Source: Rufibacter hautae (GTDB lineage Bacteria > Bacteroidota > Bacteroidia > Cytophagales > Hymenobacteraceae). From it: a stretch of DNA of 64,000 nucleotides. Below, one piece after another: positions 35,182-41,757 of the stretch (position 1 is the stretch's first letter; each line of letters starts with the position of its first letter). Both the position numbers and the translations under genes were made by a program. The notes beneath the pieces are model-generated. The model made no database searches and was not told the DNA's origin. It saw only the letters and a list, made by a program, of their open reading frames with translations. The stretch spans positions 1,240,001-1,304,000 of the forward strand of contig NZ_VKKY01000002.1 of assembly GCF_008271695.1 (NCBI RefSeq). Reading direction: 5' to 3'.

Positions 35182-36168
35182 TTAAGCTAAAAGCGTCTGT
35201 AATGTTTTAAGGGCCTGCCCATTGTCCAAGGACTGACGGGCCTTCTGGATGGATTCCTGCAGCGTCAAGCGCACATCAGAGCAGAAAATCCCCAGTCCGG
35301 CGTTGGCCACCACGGCGTCTTGCTGGGCCTGAGTGCCGCGGCCTTCCAGCACGTTCATAAAGATCTCCGCGGAGGCCTCAATTGTGCTGCCGCCCGCCAG
35401 ATCGCTTTCCTGGTAAGTAGGAAGCCCTAAATCGGAAGGCTGAAGGATCTGCTCGCCTTTAGGCGTCACCATCTTGAATGGCCCCGTGAGCGAAACTTCA
35501 TCATACCCGTCCAAGGCGTGCAGCAACACAAAGCGTTTGCCGGTCTGCTGGTAAAGGTACGTGTAGAGGCGCAACAATTCCAGGCTGAACACCCCTACCA
35601 TCTGGAAATGCGGCTTGGCCGGATTGATCATGGGCCCCAGCATGTTGAAGAACGTCTTCACGCCTAGTTCTTTTCTAATAGGAGCTACTTCCTTCATGGC
35701 TGGATGGAAAAGCGGCGCGTGAAGAAAGCAGATGTTGGCCGCCTCCAGTTTGGTGCGCAGCGCGGTGCTGTCATTGGTGAAGTTGTAGCCCAGGTGCGCC
35801 ATCACGTTGGAGGAGCCACAGATAGACGAAACCCCGGTATTGCCGTGTTTGGCGACCTTGTATCCCGCCCCGGCCACCACAAAGGAAGCCAAGGTAGAGA
35901 TGTTGAACGTGTCTTTGCCGTCGCCGCCGGTGCCGCAGAGGTCAATGACCTGATCGGTGCCCAGCTCAGGGAGCAAGCAGAGTTCCAGCATGGCCTCTCT
36001 AAATCCCTCCAACTCGTGCACGGTGATGTTGCGCATGAGGTACACGGTCATGAAGGCGGCCATCTGGCTGCTGTTGTACTGGCCCCGCCCAATGTTGAGC
36101 AGAACCTGTTTCGCGGTTTCCTTAGAGAGCGCTTTGTGGTCAATCAGTTGCTGCAGTACCTGTTTCAT
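35182..36168 (-). CDS. trpD: anthranilate phosphoribosyltransferase
   Basis: A 328-residue enzyme joining anthranilate to PRPP. LCGTGGDGKDTFNIST is the PRPP-binding glycine loop, and KHGNTGVSSICGS the second conserved loop. I chose ATG 36168 (MKQVLQQLIDHK), whose A-T-G-A overlaps the trpG stop by four bases; the longer frame is not typical. Separate from the glutamine amidotransferase, which is encoded just upstream. Confidence 0.95.
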   Translation of the reverse strand: MKQVLQQLIDHKALSKETAKQVLLNIGRGQYNSSQMAAFMTVYLMRNITVHELEGFREAMLELCLLPELGTDQVIDLCGTGGDGKDTFNISTLASFVVAGAGYKVAKHGNTGVSSICGSSNVMAHLGYNFTNDSTALRTKLEAANICFLHAPLFHPAMKEVAPIRKELGVKTFFNMLGPMINPAKPHFQMVGVFSLELLRLYTYLYQQTGKRFVLLHALDGYDEVSLTGPFKMVTPKGEQILQPSDLGLPTYQESDLAGGSTIEASAEIFMNVLEGRGTQAQQDAVVANAGLGIFCSDVRLTLQESIQKARQSLDNGQALKTLQTLLA

Positions 36169-36788
36169 AGGGCAAGGGAGGCAGCAAAGGTCGTCCATTG
36201 GTTTACGCGCTTGGTGGGGTTCTGCAACCAGTTCTGCAGCATCTCCCGGCCATAATCCGTCAGGATGGATTCAGGGTGGAACTGCACGCCGCACACATCA
36301 TACTTGCTGTGGCGCAAGGCCAGCACCTCGCCGGTCTCGTCCACGGCGGTGATTTTCAGTTCTGTGGGCACAGACTCGGGCACCACGGTCCAGGAATGGT
36401 AGCGGGCCACGTTGAAGGTAGAAGGCAACTCTTTGAACATGGGCTCATTGTTGTTCACCACCCGCAAGGTGGAAGACACGCCATGAAACACTTCCTTGAG
36501 GTTAGACAACTCCGCCCCGAAAGCCTCGGCAATGGCCTGGTGGCCCAGGCACACGCCCATTATGCGTTTGGTGGGTGCGTATTTCTTGAGCAAAGCCGGC
36601 ATGATGCCCGCCTCGTTCGGCACACCCGGACCCGGCGAGAGCAGGATCACATCGTATTTTTCTACCTCTTCCAGGCTGATCTGGTCGTTGCGGTGCACTT
36701 CCAGTTTGTCTCCGTAACCCAACTCGCGCAGCAGCTGCACCAGGTTGTAGGTAAAGGAATCGTAGTTATCTAAGACAAGGATTTTCAT
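36165..36788 (-). CDS. trpG: anthranilate synthase glutamine amidotransferase subunit
   Basis: A 207-residue class I glutamine amidotransferase that gives ammonia to TrpE. LDNYDSFTYNL is the N-terminal signature, SPGPGVPNEAG the oxyanion loop and GVCLGHQAI the catalytic Cys strand; His and Glu follow in GVQFHPESIL. Overlaps trpD by ATGA. It may also serve folate synthesis if no other pabA exists. Confidence 0.95.
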   Translation of the reverse strand: MKILVLDNYDSFTYNLVQLLRELGYGDKLEVHRNDQISLEEVEKYDVILLSPGPGVPNEAGIMPALLKKYAPTKRIMGVCLGHQAIAEAFGAELSNLKEVFHGVSSTLRVVNNNEPMFKELPSTFNVARYHSWTVVPESVPTELKITAVDETGEVLALRHSKYDVCGVQFHPESILTDYGREMLQNWLQNPTKRVNQWTTFAASLAL

Positions 36789-36831
36789 GGTACTAAAGGG
36801 TATTCGTCTGCTGGTATGATTCTGCTTCTCT

Positions 36832-36871
36832 GCGTTTTAGGGTCCTTTTATTAAATAGAGCCTTAAATCGC
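36832..36871. repeat. dispersed palindrome copy between trpE and trpG
   Basis: GCGTTTTAGGGTCCTTTTA, TT, then AAATAGAGCCTTAAATCGC fills most of the 96-base gap inside the operon. Confidence 0.55.
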
Positions 36872-36884
36872 TTCTTCTTTTATT

Positions 36885-38297
36885 CTATATGCTGGCGGCT
36901 TTCTCCAGGGCCTTGCGCAAGGCGGCCAATTTGTGGTGCACCTCATTAAGTTCGCTGCGGGTATCCGACTTGGCCACCACCCCGGCACCCGCCTGGAAAT
37001 GCAGTTTGTTCTCCACGCTCAGGAAAGACCGGATCATGATAGCATGGTTGAAATCACCCCCAAAACCCAGGTACCCGATGCATCCGCCGTAATAACCCCG
37101 GCCGGTGGGCTCAAGTTCATCAATCAAGGTTAAAGCGCGGTGTTTGGGCGCCCCGGACAAGGTCCCGGCCGGGAATGTATCGGCTACCATCTGCACCGAG
37201 CCGTGCACCTGCGGCAGGTTGGCGGTCACTTTGGACACCAGGTGAATCACGTGCGAGTAATACTGAACCTCTTTGAAAACCTCCACCTGCACGTTGTCGC
37301 CGTGGCGACTGAGGTCGTTGCGGGCCAGATCCACCAGCATCACGTGCTCTGAGTTCTCCTTGGGGTCATCGTAGAGTTTCTGGGCCAGCTCGGCATCGGC
37401 GGCATCGTTGCCGGTGCGCTTGAACGTTCCCGCGATGGGGTAAATGGTGGCCACGTCGTTTTTAATGGTGAGCTGCGCCTCGGGCGAAGATCCGAAGATC
37501 TTGAAGTTGCCGTAATCAAAGTAGAACAGGTACGGAGAGGGGTTAATGGAGCGCAGGGCGCGGTACACGTTGAACTCATCTCCCTGGAAAGACTGGGAGA
37601 ACCTTCTGGAAAGCACAATCTGGAACACGTTGCCCAGGTGGCAGTGGCGCTTGCCCTCCTCAATCACGTGCAGAAACTCCTCATCGGTTTGGTTCGTGCT
37701 TTCCTCGCCGGAGAGCGAAAAGTGGAACATAGGGAAGTTCTTGTTCCGGATGTGGGTCTCCAACTCGTCCAGTCCGTCGTTTTGAGGCTCGTTTCCGAAA
37801 AAGTGCTCAAAAATGTACAGCTCGTTTTTGAAATGGTCAATGGCGATGACAAACCGAAAGGCCTGGTACAGAATCTCGGGCAACTCGGGGTGGGCGGTCT
37901 CTTTCTGACGCAGGTTCAGGGTTTCATAGTACTGCACCGCCTCAAATGACATGTACCCGAACAACCCGTTTTGGATAAACCCGAAAGGACTGGCCTCCGT
38001 CTTGAACGACTCACAATAGGTCTGCAGCAATCCTACGGCATCGCGCTTGTTGGTAAGTACCTCCTCCTCTACTGTGCCGTCTGGGTACGAGCGGCGGAGC
38101 ACGCTGTCTTTCAGTTTGAACTCCGCGATGGGCTCGCAGCAGATGTAGGTGAAGCTGTTCTCGTGCCCGTGGTAGTCAGAGCTTTCCAGCAAAAGGCAGT
38201 TCCGGTACTTGTCGCGCAGTTGCAGGTAAATGCCCACCGGCGTCACAGTGTCGGCGAGGAGTTGGCGGTATTGCGTTTGTAGGGTGTACGTCTTCAT
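36885..38297 (-). CDS. trpE: anthranilate synthase component I
   Basis: A 470-residue chorismate-utilising enzyme, first committed step to tryptophan. The feedback motif LLES is present at residues 36-39 (NCLLLESSDYHG), so Trp inhibition is likely. Catalytic blocks are IAGTFKRTGNDAADAE, LVDLARNDLSRHG and FPAGTLSGAPKHRA. I chose ATG 38297 (MKTYTLQTQYRQLL), because the longer frame from 38339 would start within the attenuator hairpin. Expression is probably set by two attenuators directly upstream as well as by feedback inhibition. Confidence 0.96.
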   Translation of the reverse strand: MKTYTLQTQYRQLLADTVTPVGIYLQLRDKYRNCLLLESSDYHGHENSFTYICCEPIAEFKLKDSVLRRSYPDGTVEEEVLTNKRDAVGLLQTYCESFKTEASPFGFIQNGLFGYMSFEAVQYYETLNLRQKETAHPELPEILYQAFRFVIAIDHFKNELYIFEHFFGNEPQNDGLDELETHIRNKNFPMFHFSLSGEESTNQTDEEFLHVIEEGKRHCHLGNVFQIVLSRRFSQSFQGDEFNVYRALRSINPSPYLFYFDYGNFKIFGSSPEAQLTIKNDVATIYPIAGTFKRTGNDAADAELAQKLYDDPKENSEHVMLVDLARNDLSRHGDNVQVEVFKEVQYYSHVIHLVSKVTANLPQVHGSVQMVADTFPAGTLSGAPKHRALTLIDELEPTGRGYYGGCIGYLGFGGDFNHAIMIRSFLSVENKLHFQAGAGVVAKSDTRSELNEVHHKLAALRKALEKAASI

Positions 38298-38306
38298 AAA
38301 AAGTAT

Positions 38307-38388
38307 AAAAAAAGGCTTGCCGTTTGGGATGAACAGCAAGCCTTTTATAGTATGGGCTAGTTTAGTTTAGGCAATAACCTGCTGTTCA
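38307..38388 (-). promoter_or_regulatory. trp attenuator 2: terminator and antiterminator strand
   Basis: On the minus strand an 11-bp stem (38346-38336 with 38320-38310) is followed by seven T's and ends about ten bases before the trpE ATG. The segment TGAACAGCA at 38388-38380, inside the end of the leader ORF, is perfectly complementary to TGCTGTTCA at 38338-38330, part of the terminator 5' arm and loop. A ribosome stalled at the three Trp codons (38414-38406) would leave this segment free to form the antiterminator; one reaching the stop codon at 38369-38367 would cover it. Confidence 0.85.
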
Positions 38389-38444
38389 CAAATTTCTCGA
38401 TTGTGCCACCACCAAATCATTTCGCTAAACATCACTTTTTTCAT
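38367..38444 (-). CDS. trpL: trp leader peptide 2 (25 residues, three consecutive Trp)
   Basis: A short ORF with ATG at 38444-38442, two Lys codons after Met, the central part IWWWHNRE, and TAA at 38369-38367. Three TGG codons in a row are very unlikely by chance in such a short frame placed just before a terminator and trpE. It acts as a sensor of charged tRNA-Trp, not as a functional protein. The motif WW-H-x-R is shared with leader 1 upstream, suggesting duplication. Confidence 0.85.
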   Translation of the reverse strand: MKKVMFSEMIWWWHNREICEQQVIA

Positions 38445-38483
38445 TTCTGCTCTTTCTTATTTTCTGAACGGTTATAAAACACC

Positions 38484-38545
38484 AAAGGCCCGGGTGAATC
38501 CGAGCCTTTCATTAGTTGCATTTCTGCACAGCAAGCGGTTCACCC
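38484..38545 (-). promoter_or_regulatory. trp attenuator 1: upstream hairpin and antiterminator strand
   Basis: On the minus strand a ten-bp stem (38509-38500 with 38493-38484, one G-T pair) is followed by GGTGTTTTAT, a weak T-run. The segment GGGTGAACCG at 38545-38536, immediately after leader 1, pairs with CGGATTCACCC at 38502-38492 with one bulged base. The layout repeats that of attenuator 2, with a poorer terminator. Confidence 0.65.
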
Positions 38546-38546
38546 A

Positions 38547-38600
38547 TCAGTCTTGACGTGTGTGCCACCAGGCTTTGTGAGAGAATTGCGTCTTGTTCAT
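38547..38600 (-). CDS. trp leader peptide 1 (17 residues, two consecutive Trp)
   Basis: A short ORF MNKTQFSHKAWWHTRQD with ATG at 38600-38598 and TGA at 38549-38547. It follows a perfect promoter element by only four bases, so its mRNA is probably leaderless or nearly so. The TGGTGGCACA stretch is identical in leader 2. It is likely translated to sense Trp-tRNA at the first of two attenuators. Confidence 0.75.
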   Translation of the reverse strand: MNKTQFSHKAWWHTRQD

Positions 38601-38604
38601 GATG

Positions 38605-38634
38605 CAAATGTAGGGGCCAGAAAATCATTTGCAA
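38605..38634 (-). promoter_or_regulatory. trp operon promoter, Bacteroidota type
   Basis: On the minus strand TTG (38634-38632), 19 bases, then TACATTTG (38612-38605): both the -33 and -7 elements and their spacing match the Bacteroidota consensus. The leader 1 ATG begins four bases later. Confidence 0.8.
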
Positions 38635-38705
38635 GAAAACAGGTAAAAAAAGATGCAATTTTCATGAGAGCGGCAAAATGAGCGTGGTTTACGTACTTTT
38701 AACCC

Positions 38706-39647
38706 GTGCTAACCAGATTTTCCCACTACCCTTTCTTCTTCCTTGTGCTTCTTGCCTGGCTGAGTTTTTCTCCTTCCGTTGCGGGCGCGCAGTCTACCTA
38801 CACCTTTGAAACCGGGGAACCGCAGGACACCGTCAACCAGTTCAGCCGCCGCTTGCCCTGGCTCGCCGCCGGCGGCGCCACCCTGTACGTGGGCGGGCTG
38901 GCATTGCTCAACCAAGCCTGGTACAGTGAAAAAGAGCGGACCTCCTTCCACTGGTTCAACGATGCCCACGAATGGAAACAGCTAGACAAAGCCGGCCATC
39001 TTTGGGGCGCCTTCCATGAAAGCCGCGTGTTGGTGGATTTGCTGCGAAAAGCGGCCGTGCCCGAGAAAAAAGCCATCTGGTACGGCGGCGCCCTGGGCTT
39101 CGTGCTGCAGACCCCCATTGAGTACTTTGACGGCCGCTCACCGGAGTACGGCGCCTCCCTATCTGATATCGCGGCCAATGCCGCCGGCTCCCTGCTAGTC
39201 ATAAGCCAGCAACTGGCCTGGGGCGAGAACCGAATCACACCCAAATATTCTTTTCACCGCACCCGCTACGCCGCTCTGCGCCCCAATGTGCTGGGTAAAG
39301 GCCTTTCCGAGGAATTCCTGAAAGACTACAATGGGCATACGTATTGGTTAAGCGTAGACCTTACTAAATTCTTGCCCAAGGAAAGCCGTTTTCCCAAATG
39401 GCTCAACCCTGCCGTAGGCCTGGGCGCTGAGGAAATGGTCTATAATGATGCGGAAGCTAACCGCGCCATCGGGTTGGAAGCGTACCGGCAATATTACCTG
39501 AGTGTGGACCTTAACTGGAAAGCCATCCCCACCCACAGCAAGTTTTTAAGAAGCGCTTTCTATGTGCTTTCCATCTTCAAGTTCCCGACTCCGGCGCTGG
39601 AGTACAACAGAAGAAAAGGCTTTAAAGCGCATGCCCTCTACTTTTAA
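38706..39647 (+). CDS. DUF2279 family protein
   Basis: A 313-residue exported protein of the DUF2279 (YfiM-like) family. The signal peptide (FFFLVLLAWLSFSPSVAGAQS) ends near residue 29. The family core contains FNDAHEWKQLDKAGHLWGAF, then a hydrophobic segment YGGALGFVLQTPIEYFDGRSPEYGASLSDIAAN. The start is GTG 38706. The function is unknown; an outer-membrane or periplasmic position is likely. It is divergent from the trp operon with about 100 bases between. A dispersed palindrome overlaps its stop codon. Confidence 0.8.
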   Translation: MLTRFSHYPFFFLVLLAWLSFSPSVAGAQSTYTFETGEPQDTVNQFSRRLPWLAAGGATLYVGGLALLNQAWYSEKERTSFHWFNDAHEWKQLDKAGHLWGAFHESRVLVDLLRKAAVPEKKAIWYGGALGFVLQTPIEYFDGRSPEYGASLSDIAANAAGSLLVISQQLAWGENRITPKYSFHRTRYAALRPNVLGKGLSEEFLKDYNGHTYWLSVDLTKFLPKESRFPKWLNPAVGLGAEEMVYNDAEANRAIGLEAYRQYYLSVDLNWKAIPTHSKFLRSAFYVLSIFKFPTPALEYNRRKGFKAHALYF

Positions 39648-39674
39648 GGTGTTTTCTAGAAAAGACCTCTAAAA
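39642..39674. repeat. dispersed palindrome copy overlapping a stop codon
   Basis: TTTTAAGGTGTTTTC, TAG, then AAAAGACCTCTAAAA; the left arm contains the TAA of the DUF2279 gene. Confidence 0.45.
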
Positions 39675-39690
39675 CACCTCTCCTATGTCG

Positions 39691-39811
39691 CTACCGCAAG
39701 TTTGAACGCAGTGGTAACTTGTGGTACATATCAAGGCAAGTTTTCAACTTGCGCCAGTTGCAAACTGGCACCAAGGCAACCACAAGTTACGCTTTGTTAA
39801 ACTTGCGGTAG
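39691..39811. repeat. 121-nt four-stem inverted-repeat element
   Basis: Stem 1: 13-bp perfect (39691-39703 with 39799-39811). Stem 2: 12-bp perfect (39714-39725 with 39779-39790). Inside are two adjacent hairpins: 39736-39742 with 39746-39752, and 39753-39759 with 39763-39769, seven bp each with three-base loops. The whole lies between the convergent DUF2279 and ADC-family genes and ends one base before the latter's stop codon. It could be a REP/MITE-like element or a complex bidirectional terminator. Confidence 0.75.
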
Positions 39812-39812
39812 A

Positions 39813-40472
39813 TTAACTAATTACCTCCGGCACCGGAAAAGACATCAGGAAATCACTTAACCTTACCGTAGCCAAAGGCTTTAACAAGTGAATGGGCGGG
39901 AAGAAACGAGCATCGCTGTTGAGTTTGACGGTAGAGGCAAACCGGGCGTACCCGTGGGTTTCTGGTTTGGTAAGCAGTAGCTGGTTTTGGTGTTTCTGCA
40001 CAATCCGGTTCCAAGGGAAAAGCTTAGTGGTGAACGGAAACTTGGGACCCCAGGGCTTCACCTGCGCTAAAAAGAACGTTTGGCTATCGGCGCTTACCTC
40101 CACGGTTCTGGTGCCTTCCTTGAAGTTGAGGAAACTGAAATCTGCCACTTCCTTGGGGATGCCCCAGTTCGCGCGGCCGCTGAGGGCACTGGCCTGGGTA
40201 GACACGAAGATTTTGGAGACGGAAAAAGTAAGCTTCCCGCCCAACTTGAAAATGGCCGGCAGATAGAGCAACTCCTGGTAAGGCCCCACGTCCGAAGTCA
40301 TGTAGTCCATCAGCATTACAGCCCCCAAGCGTCCGTGATAGCCTTCTTTCTGGTAATCGGCTAGGAAACCATGCTGCAGGTTGAAGTCTTTGGGAATGGA
40401 ATACAGCCAGACCACGCCGTTGCCGGTTAATTCCCAAGGAGCAGGAACAAGGTTGTAAGGTGGCTGCATCAT
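39813..40472 (-). CDS. acetoacetate decarboxylase family protein
   Basis: A 219-residue soluble protein of the ADC superfamily. Visible features are PAPWELTGNGVVWLY at the start, VGPYQELLYLPAIF, and ANWGIPKEVADFSF around residue 105, matching the NWGIPK-like block that contains the active-site Lys in true acetoacetate decarboxylases. Many members act on other keto acids, so the substrate is open. Acetoacetate produced by the HMG-CoA lyase at 2 kb would be a possible link, but the two genes are far apart. Confidence 0.8.
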   Translation of the reverse strand: MMQPPYNLVPAPWELTGNGVVWLYSIPKDFNLQHGFLADYQKEGYHGRLGAVMLMDYMTSDVGPYQELLYLPAIFKLGGKLTFSVSKIFVSTQASALSGRANWGIPKEVADFSFLNFKEGTRTVEVSADSQTFFLAQVKPWGPKFPFTTKLFPWNRIVQKHQNQLLLTKPETHGYARFASTVKLNSDARFFPPIHLLKPLATVRLSDFLMSFPVPEVIS

Positions 40473-40630
40473 TTAGTTAGAAGTTCTCCATTTTCAACGA
40501 TTTACCTTCACCACTGTTGCCCAAGTCTTAAAAGCAGTCAATACGACCACTTACCTTTCCATAGAAGTCAAATCAAAAGGCCTGGTGCCGCTTGGTAGAA
40601 CTCTTCCTGCCATGCCCGGTTCCTTTTGCG

Positions 40631-40638
40631 TATCTTTG
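40631..40638 (+). promoter_or_regulatory. -7 promoter element TATCTTTG
   Basis: Exact TAnnTTTG match 52 bases before the DUF2027-Smr start; a dispersed palindrome lies between it and the ATG. Confidence 0.6.
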
Positions 40639-40648
40639 CGAATGGCCC

Positions 40649-40687
40649 GTGTTTTAGGCCTACTTTCCAGAAAACAGACCATAAACG
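40649..40687 (+). repeat. dispersed palindrome copy in a 5' leader
   Basis: GTGTTTTAGGCCTACTTTC, CAG, then AAAACAGACCATAAACG; it ends three bases before the ATG at 40691, and so would be transcribed and could hide the start codon region. Confidence 0.6.
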
Positions 40688-40690
40688 AAC

Positions 40691-41650
40691 ATGAATATAG
40701 GAGACCGCGTGCGCCTCATGCACGGCAAAGAACAAGGTGTGATTACCCGCTTCCTGGACAACAACCTAGTGGAGGTGGCCATCGACAATGATTTCACCAT
40801 TCCCGTGATGCGCCGCGAGGTAGTGGTGATTGCCCCCGAGGAAGACCAGATGTTCCGGAACGCCCCGGCGCCCGAGCCTCCTAAAAAGAAGGAAGCCCCA
40901 GTGGTGCCTTTCACCGCGGTGGCGGGTATCTACGTGGCCTTGGTGCACCAAACCCCTGAGCTTTTGGCAGTGCACATCGTGAACAACTCTGAATTTGACC
41001 TGCTCTTCACCTACGGCGAGGAAACCGAAAAAGGCTACCGCGCCCAAAACAACGACAAACTCCCGCCCAAGAAAACCAAGCCGGTGGCACACCTGCACCT
41101 CAACGATTTTGAGCGCTGGCCCGATCTGGTGGTGCAGTACCTGCAACATAAAACCGGGGCCAACACTTTGCTGGAACCCGTCACCCGCAAGCTCAAGTTC
41201 AAGGCCTCTTCTTTCTACAAGAGCAAGAAAACCGCTCCAGTGCTGCAAAAAGAAGGCTATGTGTTCCAACTAGATTCCAAGCCAGCGCTCATCAACCCAG
41301 ACCAAATCCAGGAGCAGCTGATTGAGTCGGCGGCCGGGCAAGAGAACAACAAGGTAGCAGTGCCCAACCACGAGGTGGACCTGCACATTGAGAAACTGCT
41401 GCCCAACCAGGACCCCAAACAGATGAGCAACTCTGAGATCCTGCGCCACCAGATATCCGTTTTCCAGGACAACCTGGACCGGGCCCTTGCCGCCAACATG
41501 CACGAGATCATCTTCATCCACGGCACCGGCAATGGCGTGCTCAAAAAGGAAATCCAGAAGGTCCTGAGCCGCAACCCGCACATAAAGTTCTACGAAGACG
41601 CCCGCAAGGAGAAGTTCGGGTACGGTGCCACCAGGGTGCAGTTGAAATAA
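40691..41650 (+). CDS. DUF2027 and Smr domain protein
   Basis: A 319-residue protein. Residues 1-60 (MNIGDRVRLMHGKEQGVITR) form a small barrel, followed by a Pro/Lys linker and the DUF2027 domain to about 215. Residues 235-319 are an Smr (MutS2 C-terminal) domain: VDLHIEKL, then IIFIHGTGNGVLKKEIQKVL, which carries the DLH and HGxG motifs of Smr endonucleases. It probably nicks nucleic acids in repair, recombination or ribosome rescue; the actual target is not known. Single gene with its own promoter and terminator. Confidence 0.9.
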   Translation: MNIGDRVRLMHGKEQGVITRFLDNNLVEVAIDNDFTIPVMRREVVVIAPEEDQMFRNAPAPEPPKKKEAPVVPFTAVAGIYVALVHQTPELLAVHIVNNSEFDLLFTYGEETEKGYRAQNNDKLPPKKTKPVAHLHLNDFERWPDLVVQYLQHKTGANTLLEPVTRKLKFKASSFYKSKKTAPVLQKEGYVFQLDSKPALINPDQIQEQLIESAAGQENNKVAVPNHEVDLHIEKLLPNQDPKQMSNSEILRHQISVFQDNLDRALAANMHEIIFIHGTGNGVLKKEIQKVLSRNPHIKFYEDARKEKFGYGATRVQLK

Positions 41651-41691
41651 GTTTTTCAATAGCCAGAAAATCCTTCTGACAATACTTGGAG

Positions 41692-41748
41692 AGCCGGTGT
41701 TTTAAGCTTCCTTTTGGAAAAAAGGGCTTGAAACACCGGCTTTTGTTT
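41692..41748 (+). terminator. terminator built around a dispersed palindrome
   Basis: A 16-bp stem (41692-41707 with 41726-41741, one G-T pair) followed by TTTGTTT. The core GTGTTTTAAGC/GCTTGAAACAC is of the dispersed type; it lies between convergent genes. Confidence 0.75.
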
Positions 41749-41757
41749 GGCTAAAAT

